DNA of 64,000 bases, from NCBI GenBank assembly GCA_948474755.1, contig CAOLHI010000423.1:124001-188000 (forward strand). Reading direction: 5' to 3'. The stretch is from Ctenosaura bakeri. Lineage: Eukaryota; Chordata; Lepidosauria; Squamata; Iguanidae. Shown in pieces: positions 61,101-64,000 of this stretch. Each line of letters opens with the position of its first letter. Position 1 is the stretch's first letter. The position numbers and the translations under genes are program-made. Below the pieces are notes generated by a model. That model did not search any database and had not been told where the DNA came from. It was given only the letters and a program-made list of their open reading frames with translations.

Positions 61101-63128
61101 AGTGCCCAAAAAGGATTTGCTGAAAAATCCAAGGTAGATGTTCTGCCTTACCAGAGCATTTCCAGATTCTTGCTTCCAGCCAGAGCTTCCACAAAAAACT
61201 TCCCTCCAGCTGAACCAATACTGTTGCGCGAGAGGCTGAAATGATTGACAGGGTAGAAAGACAATTAGAACAATCAGTAGGTGAACCCCAGAGATTCATG
61301 TTGAATCTGCAGCATGCACTAATTGTCTGGCTGAGAATTCTAGGCGTGCTTCCCTAAACTGCCAGTTCCAGTGGAATCAACCCAGCCATGTCCATTTCTG
61401 GATGCATCTTGGGAATCTGATTACGGAGAGCACCTCCACTTTTCGTAACTTCCATCCTCTCCCAAATTGGAGGAGCTAATTTAGATTATCAACCGGATTG
61501 TCGTTTTTCTTCCTGAATTCCTCCACCCTCCCCAGGCCTTTCCCATAAACCAAACCTATGGAGACTGGCCCCTCACCAGGCCAGAGCAGAAACTCACTTG
61601 ATTTGCTTGATATTCTTCATTTCTGCCACAGCCGTAGCTATTTCTCTCGCAGCGGCATCATTGATTTTGTTGTAGCTCAAACTTGCAAAGAAATTATAGT
61701 TTATCAGATAAAAGACACCGTCCAGTCGGCCCATGATATTGTGTTCTAATTCAAGCCTGGGATGACAGCTTTGTGGCATCTACTTGGTGTTTTAATTGAA
61801 CCCTGAGATGAAATAGACTTAAGTCTACGAAAGCTTATGCTACTAACTTCTTTCTCTAGGGCCATTTCCACACTAGACTGTTCTAGTGCTATGATTCCAC
61901 TTTCAACATCCTATGGAATCCTGGGGTTTGCAGTTTAGGGAGGGGCCTCAAAGGCCCTCAAAGACCCCCTCCCTAAACTGCAATCTCCAGGATTCCATAG
62001 GATGTTGAAAGTGGAATCATAGCAGTAGAACAGTCCAGTGCGGAAATGGCCTCAGTCTCAAAGGTGCTACAAGAGCCCTTTGCACATGCTTTCCATAGGA
62101 GCCTCCCAAATTTCAAGATCTTTGGGGCAAGGCTTTCTGCCACGCCTGTCATCTTCTCGCAGGCATGTTTGGTGAGGACACACAAGGGAAGCTCTTCTCA
62201 GTGACTGCTCCCAAAATGTAGAACTCCCATCCATAGGATTCACGGGCAGTTATCTCTTTGGCCATTTCCGCACTACACTCTTATAGTGCGATTATTCCAC
62301 TTTCAACATCCTATGGAATCCTGGGGTTTGCAGTTTTAGGAGGGGCCGGCCAGCCCTTCCTGAAACTGCAAACCCCAGGATTCCACAGGATGTTGAAAGT
62401 GGAATAATCGCACTATAAGAGTATAGTGCGGACATTGTTTTCCTGTACTGAGAGTACTGAGATAGGAGTTTGACCATAAACTGGCTGTTCCAACCCAAAA
62501 AGATCTGTTAACAAAGGATATTGTATTTTTCTTCCCCTTTCTTGTTACATTCTAAACCATTCTAATTTTGTGCTTGCTTTTTTATGACAATTCAAGCGTT
62601 TCTCCAACTGTTGAGCCTTATACCTTGTTGTTTCTGAAATGTATTTATGCTGTAAGCCACCTTGGGTTCCTCACTGGGAGAAAGGTGGCTTACAGCATTA
62701 AATATTTTATAAAAAATAGAATTAAATTTAAAAAACTAAGAATAAAAACTATTTGGTAGTTTTATAAACACTTAACACTTATTAAATTATTAGAATTATT
62801 TAATTTTATAAATTTTATAAAAAATTACTAAGTATTTTATAGGAAATACAAATAACATAGAAAGTTGCATAATGCTTGCCTTAAAAAACTATGAATTAAT
62901 GTCATTGCGGTAAGTCAACAGATGACTGGAAGGCACATAGACATAAAGAAAATATTCATTTTTTGAATAAAATATAAAAAAATAAATAAAAATAATACAC
63001 AGATCACCGCACTTCCCGTCAAAAGTGGATATAAATGAACTTACTCAATTTCTTCCATGTTAATGGCATTCTTCAAAGCTTTGGCAAGGTAAGAACAGGC
63101 ATCACTGCTCAGCTGGTTATTATTCAAA
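55043..63128 (-). CDS. NLRC5: NLRC5, C-terminal leucine-rich repeats (9 exons, 5' part beyond the window)
   Basis: NLRC5 is a nuclear and cytoplasmic NLR protein that activates MHC class I genes. Its long C-terminal half is a chain of ribonuclease-inhibitor-type LRRs. Eight exons of exactly 84 nt, each one 28-residue repeat with the same split codon (2+1), are followed by a terminal exon with TAA. The last repeats match my recollection of the mammalian C-terminus: LSWNQLGDNSAAELAKVLPK; then a repeat with ITACGAEKLAEGL; then LWHNRIPKDAEQ and REQEPR before the stop. All donors are GTGAG or GTAAG. Neighbouring CPNE2 downstream on the same strand supports the assignment. Exons: 63045-63128, 61598-61681, 61152-61235, 59675-59758, 58624-58707, 57727-57810, 56556-56639, 55537-55620, 55043-55124. 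Confidence 0.9.
55537..55620 (-). CDS. NLRC5: NLRC5 penultimate exon
   Basis: The exon is 84 nt, acceptor ATGAAAG and donor CG|GTGAGT. The repeat begins LDNNCITACGAEKLAEGL and ends QSV. The split codon completes as Arg in the terminal exon, as in mammals (VIRLWNN). Confidence 0.9.
55760..56005. mobile_element. Old MITE relative in the NLRC5 intron between 55620 and 56556
   Basis: It has cacacgacacaactgtattgctttgatacc on the left, ggtatcaaactgctataactgagtcg on the right, and agttctgggatctgtagttt and its counterpart between. Confidence 0.6.
56556..56639 (-). CDS. NLRC5: NLRC5 LRR exon
   Basis: The exon is 84 nt, acceptor TCTTTAG and donor GA|GTGAGT. The repeat LSWNQLGDNSAAELAKVLPK is almost the same as the third-last unit of the mammalian protein and is the clearest single identifier of the gene. 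Confidence 0.92.
57430..57540 (+). mobile_element. SINE fragment of a different family
   Basis: It has gaccttgggctggtcactctgtctctcag and cctcagagggttgttgtgaggataaaa, the conserved core and end of a common reptile SINE. The head is not recognisable. Confidence 0.55.
57727..57810 (-). CDS. NLRC5: NLRC5 LRR exon
   Basis: The exon is 84 nt, acceptor TTTGCAG and donor GA|GTGAGT. The repeat begins LSENDIGSKGVMLLTEQL and ends LRKI, and the split codon completes as Asp. Confidence 0.87.
   Translation of the reverse strand, partial: FVRKRHWIQRCDVTYRAVATTLTTQED
58624..58707 (-). CDS. NLRC5: NLRC5 LRR exon
   Basis: The exon is 84 nt, acceptor CCCCCAG and donor AG|GTAAGT. The repeat begins MSSCDIDSEGVIHLAEVL and ends IEEI. 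Cys at the usual Asn position is typical of some RI-like repeats and resembles the mammalian LVSCKID repeat. The split codon completes as Ser. Confidence 0.86.
59262..59486 (+). mobile_element. 5S rRNA-derived SINE
   Basis: The head aligns to 5S rRNA: accatctgatttcgg, agctaagcagggtcag (A box region) and gttagtactttgatgggaga (C box region). The tail gctataagtcattaggcagcttgaaggca resembles the tail of the tRNA-derived SINEs here. It is not a 5S gene, because the 5' part and the terminator are missing and it has point changes. It lies in an NLRC5 intron. Confidence 0.85.
59675..59758 (-). CDS. NLRC5: NLRC5 LRR exon
   Basis: The exon is 84 nt, acceptor CTTTCAG and donor CA|GTAAGT. The repeat begins LSGNNIGNETLEKLAPVLLS and ends LKVL, and the split codon completes as His. 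Confidence 0.86.
59760..60600. other. NLRC5 intron, nothing recognised
   Basis: I searched for an additional 84-nt LRR exon on the minus strand and found none. Confidence 0.5.
60840..61090 (-). mobile_element. Sauria-type SINE
   Basis: Read on this strand it starts gccctggtggcacagtggttaaatg (A box). It continues gttgtgagtttgatcc (B box), gttgactcagccttccatcc, ggtcggtaaaatgagtaccc and gcttgttgggggca. Plus-strand A/T-rich repeats at the low end form the tail region. Confidence 0.75.
61152..61235 (-). CDS. NLRC5: NLRC5 LRR exon
   Basis: The exon is 84 nt, acceptor TTTCAG and donor TG|GTAAGG. The repeat begins LSRNSIGSAGGKFFVEALAG. This resembles the mammalian repeat LSGNSISSAGG from memory, which anchors the alignment with NLRC5. 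The split codon completes as Cys. Confidence 0.88.
61598..61681 (-). CDS. NLRC5: NLRC5 LRR exon
   Basis: The exon is 84 nt, acceptor TTGCAAG and donor AA|GTGAGT. The repeat begins LSYNKINDAAAREIATAV and ends KQI, and the split codon completes as Asn. The intron before it carries two palindromic MITEs (61.9 and 62.3 kb). Confidence 0.86.
61860..62053. mobile_element. Palindromic MITE in an NLRC5 intron
   Basis: It runs gggccatttccacactagactg to cagtccagtgcggaaatggcc. It interrupts an interspersed repeat whose halves (acgaaagcttatgctac; tcagtctcaaaggtgctac) lie on both sides. Confidence 0.82.
62262..62438. mobile_element. Palindromic MITE in an NLRC5 intron
   Basis: It has arms ggccatttccgcactacactctt...aatcctggggtttgcag and their complement, with centre aggaggggccggcc. 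The pairing is almost perfect. Confidence 0.82.
62640..63000. other. NLRC5 intron, AT-rich with a worn retroposon tail
   Basis: At 62645-62705 gctgtaagccaccttggg and ggtggcttacagc form a short hairpin of a type seen at the 3' ends of reptile LINE/SINE copies. A similar tail is at 23.75-23.80 kb (ccttgagtcccagtctggg). Confidence 0.45.
63045..63128 (-). CDS. NLRC5: NLRC5 LRR exon (first in window)
   Basis: The exon is 84 nt, acceptor TTTTCCAG and donor GA|GTAAGT. The repeat begins LNNNQLSSDACSYLAKAL and ends MEEI, with the last codon (Asp) split across the intron. The repeat has the LxxNxL...A..LA..L pattern of NLR LRRs. Confidence 0.85.
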
Positions 63129-63240
63129 CTGGAAAACAGTCACAGAATGCCAAATGTTAAACCAGTTATGCCATAAGAGATTGTATTCCTGTTCAGGCAT
63201 TTGAGGTAAGTTTAACATGAATGTAATAGGAGGAGAATCA

Positions 63241-63417
63241 GGCCATTTCCGCACGGCACTCTTATAACGCGATGATTCCACTTTCAACCTCCTATGGAAT
63301 CCTGGGGTTTGCAGTTCCGGGAGGGGCCGGCTGGCCCCTCCCGGAACTGCAAACCCCAGGATTCCATAGGAGGTTGAAAGTGGAATCATTGCGCTATAAG
63401 AGTGTCGTGCGGAAATG
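63241..63417. mobile_element. Near-perfect palindromic MITE upstream of an NLRC5 exon
   Basis: Each arm is about 85 bp, starting ggccatttccgcacggcac and ending gcggaaatg, with only four or five mismatches between the arms and a centre gggaggggccggctggcccc. It lies in the intron next to the 63045-63128 exon. Confidence 0.85.
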
Positions 63418-63652
63418 TTCTCAGTCTTAGCTCTGCCCTCTCTGTTGTCACTCTCTCTGCAAGGATTCTGAGAAGGAGACTCTACTTTGCATGGAGTCAC
63501 TCCATGAAATTCAAGACCTCAAAAAACCCCAGACTTTTTAAAAGTTCCCATTAAGATCTGTATTTATTTTAATGCATATTTCTCCAAAGTGCATGCACTT
63601 TTCCAAACATACACATTTTTATAGTGTGCTTTCCCTGGATACATGCATTTAA

Positions 63653-63709
<57 letters not shown>
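63653..63709. repeat. (TATC)n microsatellite
   Basis: About 14 units, upstream of the first NLRC5 exon in the window. Confidence 0.97.
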
Positions 63710-63710
<1 letters not shown>

Positions 63711-64000
63711 CAGTATAGTTTGAAAATGTACATCAGAAGATACAGCATTTGTGTTCCAGGTCATGCACAGTTTCAAGACATATTGATTGATTCTCATTCA
63801 AATACAAAGTACAGAATACTTCCCTCACCCTTCATCAGCAACTGGTTTTACACCTTTACCCGGGAACAGAAAAGTACACAGGGGCTATGAATGCCACAAG
63901 AAGAGGTCCAAGCTGCCCAACTGCTCTTCTTCTCAGGATTCAGAGTTTAGGAGGCACCTAGAAGTGCACCCAGAAGTGCACTTCTGGCATTCCTCACCAA

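Noticed and set aside
63980..64000. A further NLRC5 exon starting at the window edge (GTGAGG on the minus strand)
   Set aside because: Only a few bases remain, so neither a repeat nor a frame can be judged.

Overview
The window is nuclear DNA of a vertebrate, most likely a squamate reptile (lizard). It has widely spaced, intron-rich genes and one unmethylated-type CpG island. The repeats are typically reptilian: many CR1 LINE 3' ends, tRNA-derived and Sauria-type SINEs, a 5S rRNA-derived SINE, an L1 relic, a complete DIRS tyrosine-recombinase retrotransposon, and swarms of palindromic DNA-transposon derivatives. I cannot name the species.

Two host genes are recognisable, both on the minus strand, in the order NLRC5 then CPNE2. 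From general knowledge this is also their order and relative orientation in human (16q13). CPNE2 (copine 2) has a CpG-island promoter with a candidate non-coding first exon at about 48.5 kb. Coding exons lie at 28831-29027 (start codon at 28998), 12071-12250, 10624-10698, 3789-3860 and 2016-2099. They encode the first 193 residues: the whole C2A domain and the first part of C2B. The rest of the gene is beyond position 1. The 3' end of NLRC5 occupies 55.0-63.1 kb as eight 84-nt exons, each one leucine-rich repeat in the same phase, plus the terminal exon with the stop codon.

The introns hold most of the unusual material. CPNE2 intron 2 contains a 6.09-kb DIRS element (13471-19557) in the same orientation as the gene. 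It has two identical 134-bp inverted repeats, an internal complementary region matching both outer termini, gag with two lesions, RT/RNase H/methyltransferase-like, and tyrosine recombinase. A solo LTR with a 5-bp target duplication sits at 7546-8005. A 5'-truncated CR1 with an open RT frame is at 33.85-35.9 kb. Around ten palindromic hAT-like MITEs of about 180 bp are spread through the window, and three of them lie in the NLRC5 introns.

Points most worth checking are a tandem duplication of the 5' splice site of CPNE2 coding exon 2, a possible alternative CPNE2 leader exon at 39382-39475 that reads in frame into the known start, the young DIRS element with a possible +1 shift site between gag and RT, and the near-perfect hairpins in NLRC5 introns. 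I saw no tRNA, rRNA or other structural RNA genes, no CRISPR array and no complete virus.
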